A DNA stretch of 64,000 bases, taken from Pisaster brevispinus. Taxonomy: Eukaryota > Echinodermata > Asteroidea > Forcipulatida > Asteriidae. Below the pieces are notes generated by a model. It did not search any database. It saw only the letters and a program-made list of their open reading frames with translations, and was not told where the DNA came from. A program made the position numbers and the translations under genes. The stretch is taken from NCBI GenBank assembly GCA_023634235.1, contig JAMKCF010000001.1, positions 1,416,001 through 1,480,000 of the forward strand, in the 5' to 3' direction. Below are positions 24,653 through 36,334 of the stretch, in pieces. Position 1 is the first letter of the stretch. The number at the start of each line of letters is the position of its first letter.

Positions 24653-27079
24653 TCAATGAAAATGTTTCAAATTCTTGATCTCTTCCTGGTCAAAAAGACG
24701 ATCAAATATCATTAGATTGCTGTAAGCAGCAGAACCACTGTATTGATCAATTGAATGCACCTGGCCACAAGAGTTGGTCATACCCAAGTATAGCTTAGTG
24801 CATTCATCCAAGCGCACAACACCGTCCTGATAAGTTTCCTCTTTCTCAAGCTTAAATTCTCCGTCAACGTAAAGTTTCAAAACCTTAAATTTCTTCTGAT
24901 TCATTTCAATTGTTAAAGCCAAGTGAAACCATCTATTTAAAGGGATTTTTGTTTGTTGGTATTTGTTAACAAATTTAGTTCTGCCTGTGCGGACAATATA
25001 GTAAAACAAGTTTTCGTCGCTTTCGTACCTTAGAGCAACACCCCTTGCCATACCTGTTTGTCCTCCAGAGCTGATGTAGTATCTATTTCCAGTGAAGCCT
25101 GATGACATATCTATCTTGAGCCATATAGACCACGTCATGGATTCACAGAGACCTGGGTCAGAGATACAGGTGTCTTTGAAGTCACCGAGATCCAGGTAGG
25201 AGCCAGCCTGAGTATACACAGCGCATGCGTGATAAGCTACGTCAGGACCAGGAACCATCTCCACAAGGTTTGTGGTTCCTCTTATAACGTACTCGGTGCT
25301 GCTGACCGTAGCAGCGTCGCATTGTCCAGGGTTGCCGTCTCGGTGAAGCGATCGGTTGAGAATTAAGTGCTTTCGAAGCAGATCTGTGGGTTGGGTACAT
25401 TGTGAGAAATCAACACTCATTTTGAATTCAGTGTCATCAAATTTTTGCAATATGTACATTTTATTGTTTGTTTTTGTCTTGTTATTTATTTATATTCGGC
25501 TCCCCAGTTTGAAATCAAATAGGCCTTAAGTCGTTTTCTCTTTCGTAAAAAGCAAATCTAATTTGGTATCTGAACTTTAACATTTAAGGACCAGCGGACA
25601 ATTCATACACATTTTAACGCTTAATAAATAATTACTTCTATGTGATTTTTGTTTACTGCAAGAAAAGAGAATAAAAGAGATAATTAAGCAGTTAGTTACT
25701 GTTGATCTTACCTGTACAGTTGAGCCATGTTCGAATCTCCTCTTGGTCATCACTGTAGATGAATGTATCCATGTATGTAACCACGAAGGGTCTGTAAGGT
25801 GTACGGGTATTCAGACCACCAACACGTAGCGTAGTGCACTGGCATGGATCAGGTACAGGAATTACCCAACGGTACCGGAAACCAGAGTCGGGATCCCGTT
25901 CTTGTCCAATGGTGCAGATTAGTGCTTTATTGAAGATAAAATAAGATATATTATACTAGAATTCTTTGTCAGGTGGTTAGCTTATAATGCACTCGACAAT
26001 TGGTTTCAAGTTCGTGATCGTGGTTTTTCCTTCTTTGCCTTGTTCCATTCTTTTAGGTGGGCGTGTAATATGTTTACGAACACTTCTTGTAATTGTTCTG
26101 GTTCTTCGACTTCTCATTCTTCCTCTGCCCCTTAACTTGTTTTGGTGGCATAACGCAAGATTGAACATGAATTGAGTCTTCGAACTCGTCAGGCACTTGA
26201 ACCTCAATATGAAGACAGCACGGTTTTATGAGGTCATGGTGACGTCGTTGGTGTCGATTAACATGATATCGAACATCAACATTTGAAAAAAGAACCACAA
26301 ATAAAACGTTTACAATCGTGAATTACCGGCAAGCTCCTGCAAAACTGAGCAAACGCTCTGGCGATTAACATCAGGCATCCAAAACAAGCGTTTACTTTAG
26401 TTTGTGTGACCGGAGTTGAGCACAAATTCTAAATCGTTTGCAGTCAAGCTGAAGTTTAATTCTCGGGTTTTCCTCGTTATATCGTTGAATTGATTTTATT
26501 TTCATGATTTTTAAAAACCAAGTATTACGTTTCCAACAACATGTTTAATGTTCATGGTCATAAACAACTTTAAAACTGAAAACAAAAATTACGACACAAA
26601 ATCTCGACTACGTAAAACTCCTTGTTGTTGGACCAACATAATCCCAGAAGTTCGAATACGCGCGATACATTGCAATCGGTTTTGTTCTTCTCATTCAAGT
26701 TTGCTTTTATCACTCTATTTATTATTATTATTTAATTTTTTGACATTGCAGTTTTCATTATCCACCATGCTTTGGTTGAAGATTTAATACCTATTTGCAA
26801 TCAAACTGAATGGCTGCCAAGCTTGCTGCTAGCTTATACGAAATTTAATTATCTTTGCAACCTAAAGGTATTTTAATAAACATTATTTTTTTCAAGCAAA
26901 ACATAATTGAGCCAGAAGTTTTTTTTAATGAGTTTTTTTTTAATTGGCCGAGAAAGCCGATATATGAATTGCAGTATATGGATAAACACAAACTTCTTCT
27001 ACAAATATGATTTTTGTAATATATTTTATTTACCTTCAGTACACCACACCAGGAATCCAACCAACATCAAACTCTTTAT
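24653..27079 (-). pseudogene. G3: LamG-like gene, type-A leader with ATA in place of ATG
   Basis: Exons: leader 27034-27079, exon 2 25712-25924, exon 3 24653-25383; frame open throughout (329 codons plus stop). The leader's first codon is ATA (I-K-S-L-M-L-V-G-F...), and the next in-frame ATG is codon 5, which would leave a very short signal sequence. Exon 3 starts D-L-L-R-K-H-L and ends N-L-K-H-F-H. The jellyroll domain is complete, with S-M-T-W-S-I-W-L-K-I, P-L-N-R-W-F-H-L-A-L-T, L-Y-V-D-G-E and all six Cys. Use of ATA, of the internal ATG, of another leader by splicing, or a sequencing error would each change the verdict, so the pseudogene label is tentative. Confidence 0.65.
25925..27033 (-). 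other. G3 intron 1
   Basis: Shares most of its length with G1 intron 1 (9764-12202) but lacks about 1.3 kb in the middle. No exon detected. Confidence 0.5.
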
Positions 27080-27190
27080 CTTTGGTACTTTTAAATTTAC
27101 GCTCCAGTGACTAAGATTGTCAGACTGACTTGAAACAATGTGAGATAATTCTGAAATGCAAACAGCGATCTAAAGATGTCAGCTGCGGTG
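27080..27190 (-). promoter_or_regulatory. G3 type-A proximal promoter
   Basis: Retains 'GATTGTCAGACTG', 'AACAATGTGAGATAATTC' and 'AAGATGTCAGCTGCGGTG' (plus-strand reading), as in G1. Confidence 0.4.
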
Positions 27191-27544
27191 TTGACTTCAC
27201 CACTTAACGCATTGTGCTATATTTTACCAAGGGCTAGATATTTCTACCAAGGGCATGGTGGCTGCATATGATCATTCCTGTATTTTCAGTTTCACCCATG
27301 TGGAAAATCAAATTACTTAGTTATTCAAAGAGCGTAATAATTCAAGAACAGAAACGTAATTGTTTCTGCCGTCGCATGAAGCACCAGTAACTCACTAGAG
27401 TATAACAATTTAAAGCACAGGGATGAATATAAACCTTTTTTCAATTTTCCTTTGAAAAAAAAAATCAATCATTTTCACCCACTGATATATTAAAATATAA
27501 CAAATTTGCAGCCTGCAACAACGTGTCGTGAATGCAGTAACGCA

Positions 27545-27800
27545 GTTCACTGTCAACCCTCCTACTGTCTGACCATTCAATATTATCCCCTATAGTTTGG
27601 AAATATAAATATATAAACTATGCATCACTGAAAAATGTGTATAAAAAGATGAATTGATTCAACAGTTCATAGCCATCCCTCCAATGATGAACTGTTTACT
27701 TTCATAAACTTTTGATTTTGATCGATGCCGGTCTGCAGTATAATAACATGTTGTAAAGCATCTACACTGCACACAGTCAATCCTCAAACTCTCTTACCAA
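27545..27800. repeat. Decayed ~120-bp spacer repeat 5' of G3
   Basis: Cores near 27551, 27668 and 27777, the same order as 5' of G1. Confidence 0.55.
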
Positions 27801-27924
27801 ACCATCTAACCCAACATGACTTTGAACTTAATCTAAATGGCTGAGAACAAGAAAAGGGATGCTTGTAACGATTTTTTGAACTTTTTTTTCACAAACAAAT
27901 GTTGCGGTTTAGCTTTAAGTTTCG

Positions 27925-28100
27925 GGCAGGCCCTGTTTCTGAAGGCGATGCTACTTAATATGCGCAGAGGCTAATCAACGAAAGCTTGAGTGACTCTTTT
28001 GTTGTGTCTTGCCTTTGTGAGTCTGTGGAGGGAAACTACGATCAGACTGTGCGGTAGTAGTGTTGTGAAACAGGGGAGAGGGGACAAAAAGGAAGAAGGA
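27925..28100 (-). promoter_or_regulatory. Conserved upstream block of G3
   Basis: Copy of the block at 1-185, lying 846 bp 5' of the leader's first codon position. Confidence 0.4.
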
Positions 28101-28109
28101 GGAAATCTT

Positions 28110-28850
28110 TTCACACAAAAAATATAAAAAAATGTTGAAAAGTCAACAGTAATTTTTATTTACTTCATCAATGGATTGTTTCTTTTCCTTCATACGAGTG
28201 TCATCAATTGTCTATAATTAAGAAACAGGTGTTGCATTTTTTAAATTATTTAACTTTTAAAAAGTTTTTATTCACACTGAGTTTCAAAACCTTATATTAT
28301 TTTGAATTATATATAAAGCGCAATAAAACTCGAGGCGAAGCCAAAACATCCCTTATACAATTTATCTTTAACATTAAAGACCTAACAAAGGTAATCGAAA
28401 TGGGACAAAGAACAATTCAGAATATTTGCAATACTGACGTTTATTCAACTATGGTTAGATATTAAGTAATAATAATTGCATTATAATTTCACTTTTACTT
28501 AGTTATTAAACAATTGATTTTAACTCTACTACTTTTTGACCAAGCGGCTATTTTCAATGCGGTTTTACAAGATGTGTCTACCAGCAGTATGAAACTAAGC
28601 GATCAGTCAACCCTCCTACTGTCTGACCATACATTTTAACTCAAAATAACCGATGATCAAATCTAAAATTATTTTACCAAACATGCGGCTTTCTTGTTTC
28701 TGTGATCACCGACGCGTCTCTACGTAGAATTGCACTATTTCTCCCACATCCGTTGAAGGGTGAGCGTCGCTTCCTTTTTTGATAATATTCGTCAAAATGT
28801 ATTGTGAACAAATCGTTATGTGCGAATTTAATATTGAATATTGAGAAAAC
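28110..28850. other. Spacer between G3 and G4, first part
   Basis: Matches 2650-3200 and 60120-60660 over much of its length, including a 'GTCAACCCTCCTACTGTC' core at about 28604. No coding exon. Confidence 0.5.
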
Positions 28851-28938
28851 TGCGTGGTAATGACCGGGTTTATAGCTGGCCGCTGTTAATAGGCTGAGCC
28901 GAAGAACAGCGGCCAGCCACCAACCCGATACCACGCAG
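28851..28938. repeat. Foldback palindrome
   Basis: Arms 'GCGTGGTAATGACCGGGTTT...GGCCGCTGTT' and 'AACAGCGGCCAGCC...ACCCGATACCACGC' flank a short loop with 'GGCTGAGCCGAAG'. Related half-sites are at 4001-4040 and 48185-48225. Confidence 0.75.
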
Positions 28939-29009
28939 GACCGACTCCACACACTGTTATTCCCTTATTATTAATTGGCATATTAAATAGCATATAATTA
29001 TAAGTATAA

Positions 29010-29320
29010 ATGCGATTCGAGACGCTCGATGATGTAGCCCTCTCTTTTGATCTGAACAGCACAGCATTATTAAAACACACATTGCCTTTTATGATGGATT
29101 TCTCACTCACTAGGTTTCATGTGTTGCTCTTTTATACAATCAACCAATGCTCCAGAAGTGGAAAATACATCTGTGATAATTTAAATTTCAATGGTGTGAT
29201 AATCTAACATTCAATTGTGTAATAATCTCACATTCGATTGTATGATCATCTAACTTTTAATTATGTGATAACCTAACATTCAATTATAAGATAATGTAAC
29301 ATTCAATTTGTAAATTGCCA
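29010..29320. repeat. Dispersed element ending in a short 23-bp tandem repeat
   Basis: 29015-29200 ('GAGACGCTCGATGATG...') is followed by about five copies of a 23-bp unit ('CTAACATTCAATTGTG' type). The same element at 48297-48446 is followed by about 79 copies, so the tract expanded or shrank at one site. Confidence 0.75.
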
Positions 29321-29958
29321 AAACACAAATACTAAAACTAGTTCACAATAACATAACTCCTACAAAAAGATCAAATGCGTAGAATATGGTAATAATGGGG
29401 CGGACTCAGCCATCGGCCATTGCTCAAACTGTTTGACAGCTGATCATTGTACCATTATGCCAACTGATCATTGCACAATTTTACAACTGATAACTCATTT
29501 TGAGATCCAAGCTCAACACTATGTCCTTATGACATGTACTTGTTTTAAAACGGAGAAAAAGTCAAATAAGTTTCTAATATGCTTACAAAATAATGACTGA
29601 AATAATGTAAGGTGTAAAAGTAAAATAGCAACCTTATATATTCCTACTTCACTACTACTGATGATTCACTACCATCAAAGTGGTTTTAAATTTCGAAACA
29701 AAGTCAACCCTCCTACTGTCTGACCAGCCATTTTCACCAACTCTAGTTTAAATGATAGATGCTTGATTCTTACCTCCTGATGCACTACCTACATAAGACA
29801 ACCAGTTGTTGCCTAATGGAGTACTTTTGTCACATTTTGTCCGGAGAAGTGTATTGTTAATCTTGTTGGTGAACGGTAATTTTTTGTTGTCTTGTAGCCC
29901 TTTACGGTCAGTGGTGAACTTGCTTAACAAACAAAGACACAAATAAAATGTGTAGTTT
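29321..29958. other. Spacer 3' of G4
   Basis: Contains one 'GTCAACCCTCCTACTGTC' core at 29702. A minus-strand ORF at 29748-29942 lies just past the G4 stop and has no recognised signature; it is probably spacer. Confidence 0.45.
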
Positions 29959-32046
29959 TTATTTCATCAGATTCTTGATCTCGTCCTGGTTGAGGAAACG
30001 ATTAAATACCTTGAGATTAGTGTACGCAGCAGAACCACTGTATTCATGGGATGAACTTGTCTGAGTACATTTGTTGGTCATACCCAAGTAAAGCTTAGTA
30101 CATCTATCTTTAATACTAGCGTCTAGAGCATCGGTTTTATCTTCAAGCTTAAATTCTCCGTCAATGTAAAGCTTCACAACATTCACTTCCTTCTGATTCA
30201 TTTCAATCGTTACAGCCAAGTGAAACCATCTATCTAAAGGGACTTTAGTTTTGTGATATTTGTTAGCAATAGTAGATCTGACTGTACGGACAATAAAGTA
30301 AAACATTTCTCCCTGGCTATTGTACAACAGGGCAATACCCCATGCATGGCCTGTTTGTCCCCCAAAGCTGATGTAGTACCTAACCCCAGTGAAGCCTGAT
30401 GACGTATTTATCTTTAGCCATAAAGACCACGTCATAGATTCACAGAGACCTGGGTCAGAGATACATGTGTCTTTAAAGTCACCTAGGTCTAAGTATGAAC
30501 CTGCCTGAGTATACACAGCGCATGCTTGATCAGCTATGTCAGGACCAGGAACCATCTTCACGAGGCTTGTGTCCCCTCGGACAGTATACTCTGTACTGTT
30601 AGCTGTAGTTCCCTCACAGAGTCCATGGTTTCCAGCTTGAGCAAATGACTGGTAGAGAATGAGGTGCTTCAGAAAGGGATCTATAAGTAAATTGTGAAAT
30701 AAAACACAATCAAATAAAGTAATTACTGTATGCAGAGTTCTTGTCTAGCTCAGAGCCCCTGACACCCCCCCCCCCCCTCCTTCGGAGAAATTTAAACTGT
30801 CCGAGTCAGGATTTTTACTACATAAATTTTGCGAGAGCAATCAGTATCTCATGCAGGTCCCAGTGCCTTTCGCGCTGATTTTAAAACAATGGCTGTACAC
30901 AACACAATCAACATAGTATAGACACATGTTAACTAAGCGCAATGTCCATCTCGATAGCTTGATTTATTTTTTAGCTGTACTTTGTTTCCCAAGATGCACT
31001 GTTGCATATTTTTAATTCGGGGCTTATTTGTATAGACTATCGGTTTCTTACCTGTACAGTTGAGCCATGTTCGAATCTCCTCTTGGTCATCACTGTAGAT
31101 GAATGTATCCATGTATGTAACCACGAAGGGTCTGTATGGTGTACGGGTATTCAGACCACCAACACGTAGCGTAGTGCACTGGCATGGATCAGGTACAGGA
31201 ATTACCCAACGGTACCGGAAACCTGACTCAGGATCCCGTTCTTGTTCGGTGCTACAATTTAGTGCTTCATGAAAAAAAATAACAATAAAGCAATCAATTT
31301 TGTTAAGGCTGTAGAAAACTCGTTTTCGTTTTATTTTAAAAGCAAAATAGAAAAAGGGAAAATCACTTCTAAAACCCCTCCAAAAACACAAATTTCGTTA
31401 TTTGGGCGCTGAATTTTGAACCTTTTCAAAACTAATCCAGAAAAACTAACTGATAGACCACTTCACAGTTTGATTTCCCAACCCGCAAGATATCCCCAAG
31501 CAGTCCAGTTAATATTGTGGATAGTTTCAGGGGACAGTATTGCATTAAGGCCAGGCATTTTGTTTGAACGACCAAACCGCGGACCTTAAGATTGTGTATC
31601 TGCTGGAAACCAGCAGGTGGTCCAGGTTAAGAGCCGTGAGATCTGTCAATAAACTTGCGGATAAAAATGATTTACCCTTTGTGGATAAACTTTTCCACAA
31701 CTTATCCTGGAATAGTTTTGAGAAGTCACACGGAGACACGCCAAAACACTGAATATTTCAGCTTTTGACATTTTGTCACCAAACAGAAAAAAACAAAGAA
31801 GAAGTACGTTGTATGTATTGCAATTTTGTTTAGTGTTACTGAATTGTTTTCTTCTTCTGACAATATGCATTTCAGTTTTTAAATATCTTAGAATTAGCGC
31901 TGCCTCCATGCAGGATTAAAGACTAAAAAATTAATAAAACAAATAATAAATGCATAATAGACGTTTTTACCTTCTGTACACCAAAGGCTTCCAACCACCA
32001 ACAGCCAAATCTTGACCGCCGCCCAAATCATCATCGTTGACATCAT
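29959..32046 (-). CDS. G4: secreted LamG-like protein, type-B leader, intact and most divergent
   Basis: Exons: leader 31971-32046, exon 2 31052-31264, exon 3 29959-30680; 336 residues. The type-B leader starts M-M-S-T-M-M-I-W-A-A-V-K-I-W-L-L-V-V-G and ends W-C-T-E like type A, a clear signal peptide. Exon 2 reads A-L-N-C-S-T-E-Q-E-R-D at its start and is then standard. Exon 3 begins D-P-F-L-K-H-L-I-L-Y-Q-S, and its first 35 residues differ strongly from all paralogues; from V-P-G-P-D onward it matches the family (I-S-F-G-G-Q-T, P-L-D-R-W-F-H-L-A-V-T, L-Y-I-D-G-E, C-T-K-L-Y-L-G-M-T-N-K-C). The stop codon overlaps an AATAAA. The first ATG is chosen because it gives the complete leader and lies about 40 nt after a TATA-like box. 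Confidence 0.8.
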
Positions 32047-32402
32047 GTCTATGTTTGTCTGGCGCATCGGGTTGTCAAAACTGTGGTTTATAGTAAGCCA
32101 AGGGCCTACTTATAATAATGTGTTGTTTTTTTTTGTTTTTTTTTATATTATATATACTTTTTTTTATTCCGGCTTGGTTCCTTTACGGGCATTGCATGCG
32201 TTGTAAACAAACGTAGGCCTACTTTAATTAATACCACGCAAGGTTGATGAATCGCGGCACGTGACCTTCGAAGCTTAAAACCCACCAACAAATCTGGCAT
32301 GAAAATAATCCCATTTTAATAAATTTCTAAACTATACGTTACTTGTATTGATTTTTTGTATATGTCGATAGAGAAATAACTGGACAGTTTTCATTATTCG
32401 AT
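31265..32402. repeat. Duplicated type-B leader segment (partners 34253-35402 and 42885-45660)
   Basis: Intron 1, leader B and 5' flank of G4 are nearly identical to those of G5, exactly 3000 bp apart over 31560-32100. Similarity stops abruptly at 32402/35402. The G6 copy is interrupted by elements and a local inversion. Confidence 0.85.
32085..32093 (-). promoter_or_regulatory. G4 TATA-like box
   Basis: Minus-strand 'TACTATAAACCACAG', about 40 nt 5' of the first ATG, conserved with G5 and G6. Confidence 0.5.
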
Positions 32403-32952
32403 CATTCACAAACAAACTCTCGTGTGGCTCCTAATCTCATACACATAATTAAATATACATATTTTTAAGAACCACACTACAACCTCTGAAAATTAACAAT
32501 TCCATGGGAATACTTTGGCTGGTGTTCGGCTTTAATGCTTAACATTACGTTGGTTTCATGTGTATACCAGCTACCTTAAACTTATGCATCGTTTGAGCGT
32601 TCACGCATACTCGTGGTATGCGTGTCGTTGCCAAAATAAAATAAATAACATCACAGTTGATTTGGTAGATCCCGCAGAACAAGCATACTGCACACATAAA
32701 TTATAAACAACAGTTATATGCCATTTATTTGCTACTTCAAGGAACCGGTCGTTGTATCAAATCTTAATACGCTCCACGTGACCAGTCATCGACCAATCAG
32801 AGTCCATAAACTCTGAAGGAAATTAAATTGAATCTTCTTATTTTTAAAAACCTACCGATTTGATCTACTTTGTCTTAAACTGTACAGATTGGAGTTCATC
32901 TGAAATATAACTATCTGTTTTTACTGATCGACCTTCGACAAAACAAAAATCA
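32403..32952. repeat. Spacer between G4 and G5
   Basis: 32403-32710 is a copy of the 3960-4600 repeat. 32711-32952 matches the 3' flank of G3 (24410-24652). No gene. Confidence 0.6.
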
Positions 32953-35046
32953 TCAATGAATATGTTTCAAATTCTTGATCTCGTCCTGGTCAAAAAGACA
33001 ATCAAAAATCATTAGATTGCTGTATGCAGCAGAACCACTGTATTGATCACTTAAATGCACCTGGCCACAAGAGTTGGTCATGCCCAAGTACATTTAGTGC
33101 ATTCGTCCAAGTTCACAATACCGTCCTGATACGTTTGCTCTTTCGCAAGCTTAAATTCTCCGTCAACGTAAAGTTTCAAAACCTCAAATTTGTTCTGAAT
33201 CATTTCAATCGTTAAAGCCAGGTGAAACCATCTATTTAAAGGGATTTGTGTTTGTAAGTATCTGTTAACAAAATTAGATCTGCTTGTGCGGACACTATAG
33301 TAAAACGAGTTTTCGTCGCTTTCGTACCTTAGAGCAATACCCCTGGCCTGACTTGTTTGTCCTCCAGAGCTGATGTAGTATCTTGCTCCAGTGAAGCCTG
33401 ATGACGTATCTATCTTGAGCCACATAGACCACGTCATAGACTCACAGAGACCTGGGTCAGACAAACAGGTTTCTTTAAAGTCACCGAGATCCAGATAGGA
33501 ACCAGCAGGGGTGTACACGGCGCATGCGTGATAAGCTACGTCAGGACCAGGAACCATCTCCACAAGGTCTGTGGTTCCTCTTATAATATACTCGGTGCTG
33601 CTGACCGTAGCATTGTCGCATTGTCCAGGGTTGCCGTCTCGGCGAAGCGATCGGTTGAGAATTAAGTGCTTTCGAAGCAAATCTGTGGTTTGGTTACAAT
33701 GGGAGAAATTAACACTCATTTTGAAATCAGTATCATAAATTTAAACAACATGTACATTTCATTGTATGTTTTTGTCATGTTATTAATCATTATTCGGCTC
33801 CCCAGTTTGAAAACAAACCAACAGGCCCGATGGTTAGTTTTTGAAAGCGAAACGGCTCCAAGTCGTTTTTCTCTTTCGTAAAAAGCAAATCTATTTTGGT
33901 ATCTGAACTTAACGTTTTAGTCACAGCGGAATATTCATACACATTTTAACGCTAAATAAACAATGACTTCTATGTAATTTTTGTTTACTGCAAGAAAAGA
34001 GAACAAAAGAGATAAGCAGTTAGTTACTGTGGATCTTACCTGTACAGTTGAGCCATGTTCGAATCTCCTCTTGGTCATCACTGTAGATGAATGTGTCCAT
34101 GTATGTAACCACGAAGGGTCTGTAAGGTGTACGGGTATTCAGACCACCAACACGTAGCGTAGTGCACTGGCATGGATCAGGTACAGGAATTACCCAACGG
34201 TACCGAAAACCAGACTTAGGGTCCCGTTCTTGTCCAACGGTGCAGATTAGTGCTTCATGAAAAAAAAATTAAAGCAATCAATTTTTTTAAGGCTGTTGAA
34301 AACTAGTTTTTGTTTTATTTTAAAAGCAAAATAGGAAAGAGAAAATCACTTCTAAAACCCCTCCCAAGACACACACAACAACACGAAGTTTGTTATTTTA
34401 GCGCTAAATTTTGAACCTTTTAAAAACCTTTTCCAGAATAACTAACTGATAGACCTCTTCATAGTTTGATTTCCCAACCCGCACGATACCCCCAAGCAGT
34501 CCAGTTCATATTGTGGATAAGTTTCAGGGGACAGTATTGCATTAAGACCAGGCATTTTGTTTGAAGGACGACCAAACCACAGACCTTAAGATTGTTTATC
34601 TGCTGGAAACCAGCAGATGGTCCAGGTTAAGAGCCGTGAGATCTGTCAATAAACTTGCGGATAAAAATGATTTACCATTTGTGGATAAACTTTTCAACAA
34701 CTTATCCTGGAATAGTTTTGAGAAGTCACACGGAGACACGCCAAAACACTGAATATTTCAGCTTTTGACATTTTGTCACCAAACAGAAAAAAACAAAGAA
34801 GAAGTACGTTGTATGTATTGCAATTTTGTTTAGTGTTACTGAATTGTTTTCTTCTTCTGACAATATGCATTTCAGTTTTTAAATATCTTAGAATTAGCGC
34901 TGCCTCCATGCAGGATTAAAGACTAAAAAATTAATAAAACAAATAATAAATGCATAATAGACGTTTTTACCTTCTGTACACCAAAGGCTTCCAACCACCA
35001 ACAGCCAAATCTTGACCGCCGCCCAAATCATCATCTTTGACATCAT
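32953..35046 (-). pseudogene. G5: LamG-like gene, type-B leader, frameshift in exon 3
   Basis: Exons: leader B 34971-35046, exon 2 34040-34252, exon 3 32953-33682. One base is missing near 33091-33095: the family motif C-T-K-L-Y-L-G-M becomes C-T-K-C-T-W-A and stops at 33078. The lost frame would otherwise end at 32953 in ...N-L-K-H-I-H. The truncated product lacks the final strands, including S-A-A-Y-S-N-L. Exon 3, intron 2 and the 3' flank are G3-like, while intron 1, leader and 5' flank are G4/G6-like, so the gene looks recombinant with a junction in exon 2 (which reads I-C-T-V-G-Q-E-R-D-P-K-S-G). A sequencing indel is possible. Confidence 0.75.
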
Positions 35047-35402
35047 GTCTATGTTTGTATGGCGCATCGGGTTGTCAAAACTGTGGTTTATAGTAAACCA
35101 AGGACCTACTTATAATAATGTGGTGTGGTTTTTTTTCTTTTCTTTTTTATTATATATACTTTATTTTATTCCGGCTTGGTTCCTTTACGGGCATTGCATG
35201 CGTTGTAAACAAACGTAGGCCTACTTTAATTAATACCACGCAAGGTTGGTGAATCGCGGCACGTGACCTTCGAAGCCTAAAACCCACCAACAAATCTGGC
35301 ATGAAAATAATCCCATTTTAATAAATTTCTAAACTATACGTTACTTGTATTGATTGTTTGTATATGTCGATAGAGAAATAACTGGACAGTTTTCATTATT
35401 CG
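34253..35402. repeat. Second copy of the duplicated type-B leader segment
   Basis: Intron 1, leader and 5' flank of G5, partner of 31265-32402. Confidence 0.85.
35085..35093 (-). promoter_or_regulatory. G5 TATA-like box
   Basis: Minus-strand 'TACTATAAACCACAG', same spacing to the ATG as in G4. Confidence 0.5.
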
Positions 35403-36334
35403 ATCATTTTGTAAAGCCAATAAATGGGTAAACATTTTAATTACCTGTCGTGAGTGATTTTTTTTTCATATATTTGTTTTATTAATTTTGTTTTTCCTTG
35501 GCGATATTAAACGCACACTGTCCCCCAGGGTAGTACCAGAAGGGTGATAATCATAAGAAATATTATTATAATACAAAACAAACAAAATAATGCATGATTT
35601 CACGCATCAAGTTTGCGTGTTTTTTCACGCGTTTAAGCTTGAATAGAACTTAAGATGTTAATAATTGTGCCTCTTACTTTGAAGAAAATTTACCGTCTTT
35701 TTGTAGTGTATTTTGTCCGAAGTTAATTTCAACTAGATAATTCAGAAATTGTTTTCCAAATTTATTTGAAAACAGTAGTTATTTTTATAGGACTCAAAAT
35801 ATCATCGTTGAATTTATCATTCTAAATATTTTCCAGTGCCTTTATGTTTTAATATTATTGCCTCCGTACTGCAGACGATGAGGCATTAAGATCGAGGTTG
35901 AATGACGGAACGAACTGCTCCTTTGTTACGTCAATTAGGGATTTCCTTTTCGTCGTGGATTAAACTCGTACAAGGCTATCTTGGGTTGAATTTGCTAAAC
36001 CATTTTCAAAAAGGGGGAAAATCAAGGCATGTTTTTAATCATCTTACGTAGAACCAGTGCCTTCCCCAGCCTGGACAGGGACTGTAGCCCCCCTCCATGC
36101 TAAGAATCTCCATCCTGCCCCATGAGATCTCAAACTCACGGATGGATGGTTTGGTACATCCACAAAGCCCCTCCCCCGATTACCCCCCCCCCTCGTCCTC
36201 AGCAACAAATACAAATGTCTAGTTATGCCACTGCTTAGAATTGTATATCTTCAGGTAAAATAAAATTAACCAAGATAAAGTTGTTTTTGTTGTGTTTTAT
36301 TGTGCATGGTAGTTGTACCCACGTGTAATCTTTA
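35403..36334. repeat. Spacer 5' of G5 (partner 45660-46590)
   Basis: Collinear with the 5' flank of G6, including a C-rich run near 36185-36195. An ORF found in the G6 copy (46152-46352) is not kept open here, so it is not a gene. Confidence 0.7.

Noticed and set aside
31564..31909. ORFs on both strands in G4 intron 1, repeated at 34561-34909
   Set aside because: They are open only because the segments are recent duplicates; in G6 the segment is inverted and broken by a MITE.
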